The notes beneath the pieces are model-generated. The model was not told the DNA's origin. It ran no database searches and saw nothing but the letters and a program-made list of their open reading frames with translations. This document shows, piece by piece, positions 15,495 to 22,545 of a DNA stretch of 33,150 bases (positions within the stretch are counted from its first letter, which is position 1; the number at the start of each line of letters is the position of its first letter). Made by a program: the position numbers and the translations under genes. Origin of the DNA: HyVt-337 sp964428895 (lineage in GTDB: Bacteria; Planctomycetota; Phycisphaerae; SM23-33); NCBI GenBank assembly GCA_964428895.1, contig CAYRZU010000033.1:1-33150 (forward strand). Reading direction: 5' to 3'.

Positions 15495-16704
15495 ATGTTT
15501 CTCGATTCATTGCTAGGCTTGGTCTCGATGGACATGGGTATTGACTTGGGGACCTGCAACACCCTGGTCTGTGTGCGCGGGCAGGGCATTGTCCTGAACG
15601 AACCGTCCGTCGTGGCTGTCAAGAAGGGCACCAACCGCGTGCTGCAGGACGGCAACGCCGTCGGGTTGGTCGCCAAAGAAATGCTGGGCAAGACCCCCGG
15701 CTCGATCAGCGCCATCCGCCCCATGAAGGACGGCGTGATCGCCGACTTCGACATCACCGAGGCCATGCTGGGCTACTTCATCCGCAAAGCCCACAGCCGC
15801 CGGTCGATCGGCTGCGCCCGCGTGTGGTCATCGCCGTGCCATCCGGCATCACCGCCGTTGAGAAACGCGCCGTGCTCAACTCGGCCGAGCGCGCCGGTGC
15901 CCGCCGCGTGTACCTGGTGGAAGAACCCATGGCCTGCGCCATCGGCGCCGGATTGCCCATTACCGAAGCAACCGCGTCGATGATCGTCGACATCGGCGGC
16001 GGCACGACCGAAGTGGCCATCATGTCGTTGGCCGACATCAGTGTGTGCGAATCCATCCGCGTTGCCGGTGACGATATGGACGAGTCCATCGCCGCCTNNN
16101 NNNNNNNNNNNNNNNNNNNNNNNNNNNNNNNNNNNNNNNNNNNNNNNNNNNNNNNNNNNNNNNNNNNNNNNNNNNNNNNNNNNNNNNNNNNNNNNNNGTG
16201 TGCGAATCCATCCGCGTTGCCGGTGACGATATGGACGAGTCCATCGCCGCCTACATGAAGCGGGTCTACAACCTGATGATCGGCGAACAGACCTCCGAGC
16301 GCGTCAAGCTCGAGATCGGCTCGGCCGCCGGGCTGGACGAAGAACGCACCATGGAAGTTCGCGGCCGAGACATGATTTCCGGCCTGCCGCGAAAGACGCT
16401 GATCAGCTCCGAGGAGGTCCGCGAGGCCCTGAAGGAGCCCATCGGCGCCATTATCGACTGCGTCACCCGCACACTGGAAAAGGCCGAGCCCGAACTGGCC
16501 GCCGACCTCGTCGATAACGGCGTGGTCCTGGCCGGCGGCGGTTCGCTGCTGCGGAAGATCGACCAGGTGCTGGCCAACGCGACCGGCCTGGAGGTCAAGG
16601 TCGCCGAAGACGCCCTGACGTGCGTGGCCCGCGGCACGGCCGTCTACCTGGAGAACCTGGAAGTCTGGAAAGACACCATGGACTCCGACAGCGAAGAGTT
16701 CTGA
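15495..16704 (+). CDS. mreB: rod-shape actin homologue MreB, broken by two assembly faults
   Basis: MreB polymerises under the inner membrane and directs the elongation machinery. Family hallmarks are 'MGIDLGTCNTLVCVRGQGIV' (phosphate 1), 'VVIAVPSGITAVEKRAVLNS', 'DIGGGTTEVAIMSL' (phosphate 2) and 'GVVLAGGGSLLRKID' (adenosine motif). The reading frame is interrupted twice. First, at about 15810-15812 one base appears to be missing: upstream reads '...AHSRRSIG' in one frame and downstream 'LRPRVVIAVPSG' in the next. Second, 100 N lie at 16098-16197, flanked by identical 55-base copies. Restoring one base and merging the copies gives an uninterrupted protein of 351 residues, close to the 347 of E. 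coli. I therefore treat it as an intact gene with sequencing and assembly errors. It ends just before a strong terminator. Confidence 0.93.
16043..16252. repeat. 55-base exact duplication flanking the N gap (unmerged contig overlap)
   Basis: Positions 16043-16097 and 16198-16252 are identical over 55 bases and encode the same MreB residues ('CESIRVAGDDMDESIAA'). Merging them keeps the frame. An exact overlap of 55 at a contig join looks like a k-mer-length overlap left unresolved by a scaffolder, not a biological repeat. Confidence 0.9.
16098..16197. other. scaffold gap of exactly 100 N
   Basis: A run of 100 undetermined bases, a conventional placeholder length. Because both flanks carry the same 55 bases, the true gap length is most likely negative: no sequence is missing from mreB here. 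Confidence 0.95.
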
Positions 16705-16729
16705 CCCCACTCAATACGCAGCGATTCCC

Positions 16730-16758
16730 AAGGGCCCGCTCGTCGGGCCCTTTTCTTT
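16730..16758 (+). terminator. Rho-independent terminator of the mreB operon
   Basis: AAGGGCCCG (16730-16738) and CGGGCCCTT (16744-16752) form a nine-base-pair stem with a five-base loop, followed by TTCTTT. It starts 25 bases after the mreB stop and sits between mreB and the convergent cinA stop. Confidence 0.88.
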
Positions 16759-16761
16759 GCG

Positions 16762-18009
16762 CTAGGATTCCAGCAGCGCACGGCGGAGTTGGTCCAGCGC
16801 CGATCGCGCCGTCCGGAGACGCACGATGTCACGCGGGCCGAGAATGTGGTGGCGGGTAACGCTCACGCCGGCTGGCCCGGCCAATCCCACAAAGACCAAC
16901 CCCACGGGCTTCTCGTCCGTGCCCCCGGTGGGCCCGGCGATGCCGGTGGTGCTGACGGCCCAGTCGGCGTCAAAGCGCTTTCGGGCGCCCTCGGCCATGG
17001 CGGCGGCGACGGGCTCACTGACGGCCCCGTGAGAGGCCAGGAGGGCCTCGGGAACGTCCAGGTGCTGTTGCTTGACCTCGTTGGCGTAGGCCACCGTTCC
17101 GCCGAGGAAATAGCTGCTCGATCCGCTGATATCGGTCATTAACTTGCCGATCAGTCCACCCGTGCAGCTCTCGGCCGTCGCCAGCGTCTGCCGGCGCTGC
17201 TGCAGGAGTTCGCCGACCACGGCGGGCAGGGTCTGGTCCCCCTCGCCGAAGATCGCCGCTCCCAGGCGTTTCCGGACGTCGTTGGCCACGGCGTCGGCTT
17301 GGCCGTCGGCCTGGGTGACCGAATCGCCCCGGGCCGTGATGCGGACGGAAATCACGCCCGCGCTGGCCGTGGTGCCCACGTGGACGTCGCCGTCGGCCGT
17401 CATCAGGTCGGCTAGAGTAGCCCCCAGGTCGGATTCGGCGCAACCGTAGGTGTGCAGGGCCCGGTGGACGATCGCGTGGTCACCCAGGATCAATCGCGTG
17501 ACCACTTCCTGCTCGAACATGGCCCGCATTTCGTGCGGCACGCCGGGCAGGCAGAGAATGTGGACTTCGCCCAGGCGGGCGTCAATGCCGCAGGCCGTGC
17601 CCATGGCGTTGTCAATCGGCGATGTCCCGACCGGCAGCATGGTCTGGCTGCGGTTGGCCTCCGAGACGGTGCGCCCCCACTGGGCGTACAAGGTTTCCAG
17701 ATGGGTCAGGCAGGCTTCGTTCAACGCCAGTTCAACGCCCATCGCGTCAGCCAAGGCGTGGCGGGTAACGTCGTCAGCGGTCGGCCCCAATCCGCCGGAG
17801 GCCACGATCAGGTCGGCTTGGGCGGCGGCCTGGCCGAACGCGTCGGCGATGGCGGCGCGATCGTCGGCGATCGTCACGTGACCGATCGTGCGAATCCCCA
17901 GTTCGCCCAGGCGGGTCGCCAGGAAGGCGCTGTTGGTGTCGACACATTGGCCGGTGGTCAATTCGTCGCCGATGGCCAGAATCACGGCGGTCTGGGCGGG
18001 GGTGGTCAT
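16762..18009 (-). CDS. cinA: CinA-like protein (MoaB-like domain plus nicotinamide-nucleotide amidase domain)
   Basis: A protein of 415 residues, the usual full-length form. The N-terminal half is a molybdopterin-binding-like domain ('AIGDELTTGQCVDTNSAFLA', 'VASGGLGPTADDVTRHALA'). The C-terminal half (about 255-415) is the PncC-type domain with 'LATAESCTGGLIGKLMTDI' and 'STTGIAGPTGG'. In characterised relatives this domain deamidates NMN to nicotinate mononucleotide in pyridine-nucleotide salvage, and the N-terminal domain has pyrophosphatase activity. The gene points against mreB and lies between the two halves of the cell-wall cluster. It appears to be an independent unit. Confidence 0.93.
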   Translation of the reverse strand: MTTPAQTAVILAIGDELTTGQCVDTNSAFLATRLGELGIRTIGHVTIADDRAAIADAFGQAAAQADLIVASGGLGPTADDVTRHALADAMGVELALNEACLTHLETLYAQWGRTVSEANRSQTMLPVGTSPIDNAMGTACGIDARLGEVHILCLPGVPHEMRAMFEQEVVTRLILGDHAIVHRALHTYGCAESDLGATLADLMTADGDVHVGTTASAGVISVRITARGDSVTQADGQADAVANDVRKRLGAAIFGEGDQTLPAVVGELLQQRRQTLATAESCTGGLIGKLMTDISGSSSYFLGGTVAYANEVKQQHLDVPEALLASHGAVSEPVAAAMAEGARKRFDADWAVSTTGIAGPTGGTDEKPVGLVFVGLAGPAGVSVTRHHILGPRDIVRLRTARSALDQLRRALLES

Positions 18010-18073
18010 GGTGGTATGGTAACCGCCGGCCCGGCCCGGTCAACACGATGGCGGCGATAGGCCAGATAATGAC

Positions 18074-18101
18074 TTGGCTATGGTGCGCCAATGCTTATAA
18101 T
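18074..18101 (+). promoter_or_regulatory. strong promoter of the mreC-rodA operon
   Basis: TTGGCT (18074-18079, four of six) and a perfect TATAAT (18096-18101) are 16 bases apart. Transcription would start near 18108, about 30 bases before the ATG of the discoidin lipoprotein. No other promoter of this quality is seen before mreC, so the whole seven-gene run may depend on it. Confidence 0.7.
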
Positions 18102-18137
18102 TACGCACCTTCCAAGGATGCCGGAGAAATACCCACC

Positions 18138-18626
18138 ATGATCTTTATGCGCTGGATGTGTGTCCTGGCCGTGATTGCCGCGGGCGTTCTGACCGGCTGC
18201 GACGGGTCGAACGGCTTTGATGAGTCTTCGCAGGCGCCGGCCTCTCGGATTGCGCCCAAGTCCGGCTGGATGGTCCAGGCCCGCGGCGTCCAGAACGCCG
18301 ACTACGCAATCGACGGCAACCCCAGCACCTACGCCACCACCCCCGAGGGCTACCGGGAGGCGGCCCTGACGATCGATCTGGGCGAGCCGAGCCTGTTTAA
18401 TATGCTGGTGGTCGACCATGGCGATGAGGCGGACGGCTTCGCCCGGCGGCTGGTCATCTCGACCAGCATGGACGGCCAGACCTATAAGCGACGAGCCATT
18501 GCTCCCGGCAATCGAGTGGTCAGCAACGTCTGTATCGTGACGCCCGTGCTGGCCCGGTACGTTCGCATCGAGGTTATCGAGAGCTGGTGGCAGCCATGGT
18601 CGGTGGCGGAGATTCAACTGAAGTAG
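18138..18626 (+). CDS. discoidin-like (F5/8 type C) lipoprotein
   Basis: A protein of 162 residues. The signal ends in a canonical lipobox ('GVLTGC', Cys21). The mature part is one jelly-roll domain of the F5/8 type C kind: 'NADYAIDGNPSTYATTP' (start of the fold with the D-G-x-x-x-T-x-W-like turn), 'ALTIDLGEPSLFNMLVVDHG', 'LVISTSMDGQTYKR' and 'ARYVRIEVIESWW'. Such domains bind glycans or lipids. The frame is open from 18048, but that reading would bury the signal peptide and cover the promoter, so ATG 18138 is preferred; GGAG lies 11 bases upstream. It is the first gene of the mreC-rodA run, 19 bases before the next start. Confidence 0.85.
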   Translation: MIFMRWMCVLAVIAAGVLTGCDGSNGFDESSQAPASRIAPKSGWMVQARGVQNADYAIDGNPSTYATTPEGYREAALTIDLGEPSLFNMLVVDHGDEADGFARRLVISTSMDGQTYKRRAIAPGNRVVSNVCIVTPVLARYVRIEVIESWWQPWSVAEIQLK

Positions 18627-18645
18627 ACGTCGGACGGCGGGCGCC

Positions 18646-19029
18646 ATGAACCGGACCGAGCCGAATCAACGAGCATCCAACGAAGCGCCGCTGTTTGTGG
18701 CGGCGGGATTGCTGTTGATCCTCCTGGTGGCAGTCGGGGCCTTGTGGATGATCGACCGTCGAAACGCCTCCCACGCCGAGCGGCAGTGGCAACGGCGTGT
18801 GGACGGCCTGACCCGGGCCCTCCAGGCGATGCAGATCGACGCGACGGTTTCGGCGGCCGAGCCGTTGCCGGAGCGGTCGTCGCTTGAGATCGTGCGGCGC
18901 AGCGTCGACGGGGCCGAGCGGGACGTGCTGCAATTGTCGGCCGAGCATGGGCGGCGCCTGGGATTGACCGAAGGCGACCTGGTGGAGGTCGCCGGAGGCC
19001 GGACGCCGGCCGGTGACCCGACGCCTTAG
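18646..19029 (+). CDS. small single-span membrane protein upstream of mreC
   Basis: A 127-residue protein not matching a family I can name. A hydrophilic start is followed by one membrane segment (about 16-36, 'FVAAGLLLILLVAVGALWMI') and a short charged helix ('HAERQWQRRVDGLTRALQAM'). The C-terminal stretch 'LSAEHGRRLGLTEGDLVEVAGG' resembles the small beta element with an 'xLGLxxGDxVxV' pattern seen in cofactor- or nucleic-acid-binding barrels. Its place in front of mreC, with closely spaced genes on both sides, suggests an elongasome accessory role. It is FtsL-like in size and topology, but no homology is claimed. Confidence 0.68.
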   Translation: MNRTEPNQRASNEAPLFVAAGLLLILLVAVGALWMIDRRNASHAERQWQRRVDGLTRALQAMQIDATVSAAEPLPERSSLEIVRRSVDGAERDVLQLSAEHGRRLGLTEGDLVEVAGGRTPAGDPTP

Positions 19030-19048
19030 CGGAATAGACTTTCGACAC

Positions 19049-20023
19049 ATGGCCATACGTGAACGAACATTCAATCGCGGCGTGTTGGTGGGCCTGATGG
19101 GCCTGGCGATCCTGATGAGCCTTTTCGGCCAGCGTGCGGCTGCGCCCCTGCGCAAAGTGGCGAGGTTCCTCCTGATCGCCCCGACGGACATGAACATGTA
19201 CGTGGTGACCGCGCTGCGAGGGGGCGATGAACTGGCCCGCAAACGCCGGGACCCCCGGTACGTCGAGAATCTGGAGAAGCAAGTCGGGTCGCTGCAAAGC
19301 CAAGTCGCCTACTACCACGATCAAATGGACCAGTACCGGCGGGAGGTCCGTGAGCTTCAGAACTGGCAGAAGGTCTTCGGCCCCAACGACAAGCTGGATC
19401 GCATCCTGATCCCGGCTCGGGTGGCCTCCGACGACGCCTTGCCGTACGGCGATACGCGCGTCGTCAACGTCGGTCAGCGACAGGCGGTGCAGCCCGGTGA
19501 TGACGTAACCACGCGACGACTGCTGACCGACCGCAGCCGCGCGCTGGGCCAGTTCGACGTGATGAGTCAGAACGTTCTGGTCGGGCGCATTATCGAGTCC
19601 GGCCCCTATACGGCCCGAATGATCCTGGTTACGGACAAGCGTTACACGGTCAAGGCTAAGGTGATCCGCGATCCGGGCAATCCGCGGATCATTGGCGGCC
19701 GGACCTCCGAGGAGGAGCTGACCGACAAGCATCCGCCGGTCCCTTGCACCGCCGCCGGCGACGGCCGATCGGGCCTGATCGTCACGGGCGCTCGCACCGA
19801 TGAGAATGTTCAGCCCGGCGACCGCCTGCTGGCCATCATGAAGCGTGAGGGGTATTCGGACTACGCGATTCCTATCGGCACGGTTACGGCGAAGGAGGAG
19901 GATCCGCATCCCGATCGAGGGGGGTACGATCGCCTGCATGTGTCGCCGGATGTGAACCTAGCCGGCCTGCGAAGGGTCTACGTGATCTATCACGTCGGAC
20001 GGCGACAGCCGAGGGAGCCCTGA
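19049..20023 (+). CDS. mreC: rod shape-determining protein MreC
   Basis: MreC is the inner-membrane scaffold linking MreB to PBP2 and RodA in the periplasm. About 324 residues: a membrane segment near the start ('GVLVGLMGLAILMSLFG'), a short coiled coil ('PRYVENLEKQVGSLQSQVAY') and two beta domains ('ARVASDDALPYGDTRVVNVG', 'LVGRIIESGPYTARMILVTD', 'NVQPGDRLLAI', 'IPIGTVTAKEEDP', 'LRRVYVIYHVG'). I prefer ATG at 19049; a GTG at 19013 would add 12 residues and overlap the previous gene by 17 bases. Neither has a strong ribosome-binding site. The stop shares a base with the mreD start (TGATG). Confidence 0.93.
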   Translation: MAIRERTFNRGVLVGLMGLAILMSLFGQRAAAPLRKVARFLLIAPTDMNMYVVTALRGGDELARKRRDPRYVENLEKQVGSLQSQVAYYHDQMDQYRREVRELQNWQKVFGPNDKLDRILIPARVASDDALPYGDTRVVNVGQRQAVQPGDDVTTRRLLTDRSRALGQFDVMSQNVLVGRIIESGPYTARMILVTDKRYTVKAKVIRDPGNPRIIGGRTSEEELTDKHPPVPCTAAGDGRSGLIVTGARTDENVQPGDRLLAIMKREGYSDYAIPIGTVTAKEEDPHPDRGGYDRLHVSPDVNLAGLRRVYVIYHVGRRQPREP

Positions 20024-20592
20024 TGCGCTGGATTCCCTATCTTATCTTCGTCTACGCACTGCTGGTGCTGCAGACCACGGTGGGCAGCTTCATGTCCTTC
20101 GACCTGGGCGCCGTGGGGCGTGTGGGTCCGGATTTGCTGGCCATTGTGGCGGTGTTCGTCGCTCTGCGCGGGCCGAACCTGACCGAGGCCATGCTGGCCG
20201 GCTGGGCGTTGGGGCTGGCGCTGGACCTGGCCGTCGGCGGCGGGCCCGGCGGGGTGACCGCGGTCGGGCCGATGGCGTTGAGCTACGCCCTGATGACCGG
20301 GATGATCACGCGGTTACGCGACGTGGTGTTCAGCGACCGCTGGTTGACCCAGGGATCGTTGGTATTCATGTTCTGCCTGCTGGCGCACGGCCTGTGGCTG
20401 TTAATCCAGGCGGCGTTGGCGTGGTCGTGGGCCGGGGTGGGGCAGATGTTGGCCCAGGCGGCGTCGCTGGCGATCTACACCGGCGTGCTGACGCCCATCT
20501 GTTTTCGATTCCTAGTGCGACTGCAAGGCCTGTTCATTGAAGTGCCCGTGCGGCGAGGCCGATCGTCTCGGCCCCTGGGCCGCATGTCCTGA
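20023..20592 (+). CDS. mreD: rod shape-determining protein MreD
   Basis: A very hydrophobic protein of 189 residues with about five or six membrane segments, for example 'WIPYLIFVYALLVLQTTVGS' and 'DLLAIVAVFVALRG'. Motifs of the family include 'GPDLLAIVAVFVAL' and 'AGWALGLALDLAVG'. MreD is an inner-membrane component of the elongasome that modulates the action of MreC on PBP2. Identity rests on size, hydrophobicity, these motifs and its place directly between mreC (one-base overlap) and the PBP2 gene. Confidence 0.9.
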   Translation: MRWIPYLIFVYALLVLQTTVGSFMSFDLGAVGRVGPDLLAIVAVFVALRGPNLTEAMLAGWALGLALDLAVGGGPGGVTAVGPMALSYALMTGMITRLRDVVFSDRWLTQGSLVFMFCLLAHGLWLLIQAALAWSWAGVGQMLAQAASLAIYTGVLTPICFRFLVRLQGLFIEVPVRRGRSSRPLGRMS

Positions 20593-20603
20593 GGCACGCG
20601 ATT

Positions 20604-22544
20604 ATGTATAAGCTCCGCATGCGAATCTTCGCGGGGGTGGTTGCGGCAGCGGTCCTGGTGTTGGTGGGGCGGCTGGTGCAACTCCAACTGATTCGCGGGG
20701 ACGACCTGTGGGCCGAAGCCCAGGACCTCCTGCGGAGAACGATTACGCTTCCGGCCGAACGCGGGACGATCTACGACCGCAACGGCATCTATCTGGCCGT
20801 CGACCGGCCCACGTGTTCGCTGTGTCTGCATTACGGCCTGTTGACCAACGACCCGAGTTGGCGCAAGCAAGCTCTGCGTAACCTGCGCCGCTCCGAGGGC
20901 ATTAGCAAGGAACGTGCCGAAGAGATATTCAAACGTCGCCTGGCCAACACGTGGGAGCTAACGCGGCGGCTGGCCGATGTCCACGGGGTCAACGTTTCGG
21001 CCCGAATCGCCGAGATCCGCCAACGCGTGGCGCGAATCCGGCGTCGATCGGACGGCAGGATCGCCGAGCAGGAGCAGCACCATCCCGTGGTCATGGGGCT
21101 GCCCGACCCGGTCGATCTGGCCGACACCATCGGGATGGAGATCCGCCACGGCTCCAAACGCCACCACCCGCAAGCCGATGCCGCCTGCCACATCATCGGC
21201 ACCGTTCGCCGCGTGGATGCCGAAACGATCCGCGTCCACAATCTGACCGCTCAGCAAGCCGACTGGCTAACGCGACGGCGCCATAACTATCTGGCCGACG
21301 ATGTGCGGGGCGCCTTTGGCGCCGAGGCGATGTTTGAGCCCCAACTGCGAGGGCGGCGGGGCTTTCGGCGGACGGAATCCACCGCTCGCGGGCCGGTCGT
21401 GGTCGACGAGGAGAGATCCCTCCCCGGCCGAGATGTCTACCTGTCGTTGGACATCTCTCTGCAGGAAGAAGTCTTCCAGTGCTTTGCCGACATGGCCGAC
21501 GGGCACAACGGGTCGGTCGTCATCCTGGACATCCAGACCGCCGAGATTCTCGCGATGGTCTCCGTGCCCACCTACGACCTGAACACCTACCGGCGAGACT
21601 ACTCGGTCTTGGTGGGCGACCAGGTGGACTTGCCCCTGTACCATCGGGCGGTGGCGGCCCTTCGGGCGCCGGGATCTACGGCCAAGCCGCTGGCGGTCGT
21701 GGCGGGCCTGACCGACGGCGTAATCACGTTGGAGACGCTGTTCAATTGTCACGGGTATCTGCTGAGCAGTCCGGAGGAGGGATTCCGATGCTGGATCTGG
21801 CGTTACCAGACCGGGCACGGCGAGTTGAACGCCATCGGCGCCATCAAGCACAGCTGCAACATCTTCCTGTATAACGTCGGCGAGCAGCTGGGAGGGCCGC
21901 GGCTTCGGTATTGGCTCGAGCAGTTCGGATTCGGTGAGAAAACGCACACCGGTCTAGGCGCCGAGCGAAGCGGGAAGGTAATGGCCGACCGGCGCATCGG
22001 CTCAGCCCGACAACTGGCGATCGGCCAGGGGCGAATCGCCGTAACGCCGTTGCACGTGGCCAATGCGATGGCCACTATCGCTCGGCGGGGCCAGTTCCTT
22101 TCGCCCGTGATCGTTCGCGGCGGATCGGCGGAGGTGGTTCGGACCGTGCCGGGCTCTCCGGAGGCGTTCGCGGCGGTCATTGAGGGCATGCATCAGGTGG
22201 TGGAGTCACCGGGCGGGACGGCCTACAAGATATTCCACGGGCCGTTCGAAGGGGACGCATCGGTCGCTCCGGTCGGGGTGGATGTCTGCGGCAAGACCGG
22301 CACGGCCCAGTCGGCCCCCCAACGGGTCGATAGCGACGGTGACGGCGACCTCGACCGCGACGACCGCATCGTCCGTCAGGGCGACATGGCGTGGTTTGCG
22401 GGGTTCGCGCCTCGCGAGAACCCCAGGATCGCCTTTGCGGTGGTGGTGGAATACGTTGAGGACGGCGGCGGCGCGTCGGTGGCGGCGCCGATCGGCAGGG
22501 AGGTGCTCCGCATCTGCCGCAGCAAGGGTTATCTGAACGACTGA
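20604..22544 (+). CDS. mrdA: penicillin-binding protein 2, with a calcium-loop-like insertion
   Basis: A transpeptidase of 646 residues for lateral-wall peptidoglycan. A membrane anchor (about 8-27) is followed by 'LPAERGTIYDRNGIYLA' and the PBP dimerisation domain. The catalytic motifs are all present: Ser358-Thr-Ala-Lys361 in 'APGSTAKPL', Ser417-Cys-Asn419 in 'HSCNIFLYN', and Lys564-Thr-Gly566 in 'GKTGTAQ'. Between KTG and the following 'MAWFAGFAP' strand lies D576-S-D-G-D-G-D-L-D-R-D-D587. This matches the EF-hand/dockerin calcium loop pattern D-x-D-x-D-G-x5-D exactly. It starts 11 bases after mreD and ends one base before rodA, which pairs with PBP2 as the glycosyltransferase. Confidence 0.95.
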   Translation: MYKLRMRIFAGVVAAAVLVLVGRLVQLQLIRGDDLWAEAQDLLRRTITLPAERGTIYDRNGIYLAVDRPTCSLCLHYGLLTNDPSWRKQALRNLRRSEGISKERAEEIFKRRLANTWELTRRLADVHGVNVSARIAEIRQRVARIRRRSDGRIAEQEQHHPVVMGLPDPVDLADTIGMEIRHGSKRHHPQADAACHIIGTVRRVDAETIRVHNLTAQQADWLTRRRHNYLADDVRGAFGAEAMFEPQLRGRRGFRRTESTARGPVVVDEERSLPGRDVYLSLDISLQEEVFQCFADMADGHNGSVVILDIQTAEILAMVSVPTYDLNTYRRDYSVLVGDQVDLPLYHRAVAALRAPGSTAKPLAVVAGLTDGVITLETLFNCHGYLLSSPEEGFRCWIWRYQTGHGELNAIGAIKHSCNIFLYNVGEQLGGPRLRYWLEQFGFGEKTHTGLGAERSGKVMADRRIGSARQLAIGQGRIAVTPLHVANAMATIARRGQFLSPVIVRGGSAEVVRTVPGSPEAFAAVIEGMHQVVESPGGTAYKIFHGPFEGDASVAPVGVDVCGKTGTAQSAPQRVDSDGDGDLDRDDRIVRQGDMAWFAGFAPRENPRIAFAVVVEYVEDGGGASVAAPIGREVLRICRSKGYLND

Positions 22545-22545
22545 T

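Noticed and set aside
15795..15830. Programmed frameshifting in mreB
   Set aside because: No slippery heptamer, downstream pseudoknot or internal ribosome-binding site was seen at the shift point, and mreB is not known to use recoding. A missing base near another assembly fault is simpler.
16043..16252. A biological tandem duplication within mreB
   Set aside because: The copies are exactly identical, end at the N run and merge in frame. An assembly overlap explains all of this without a biological repeat.
16762..18009. cinA as part of the cell-wall cluster
   Set aside because: It is on the opposite strand, convergent with mreB across a strong terminator, and its function is in nucleotide salvage. 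Its position is most likely incidental.
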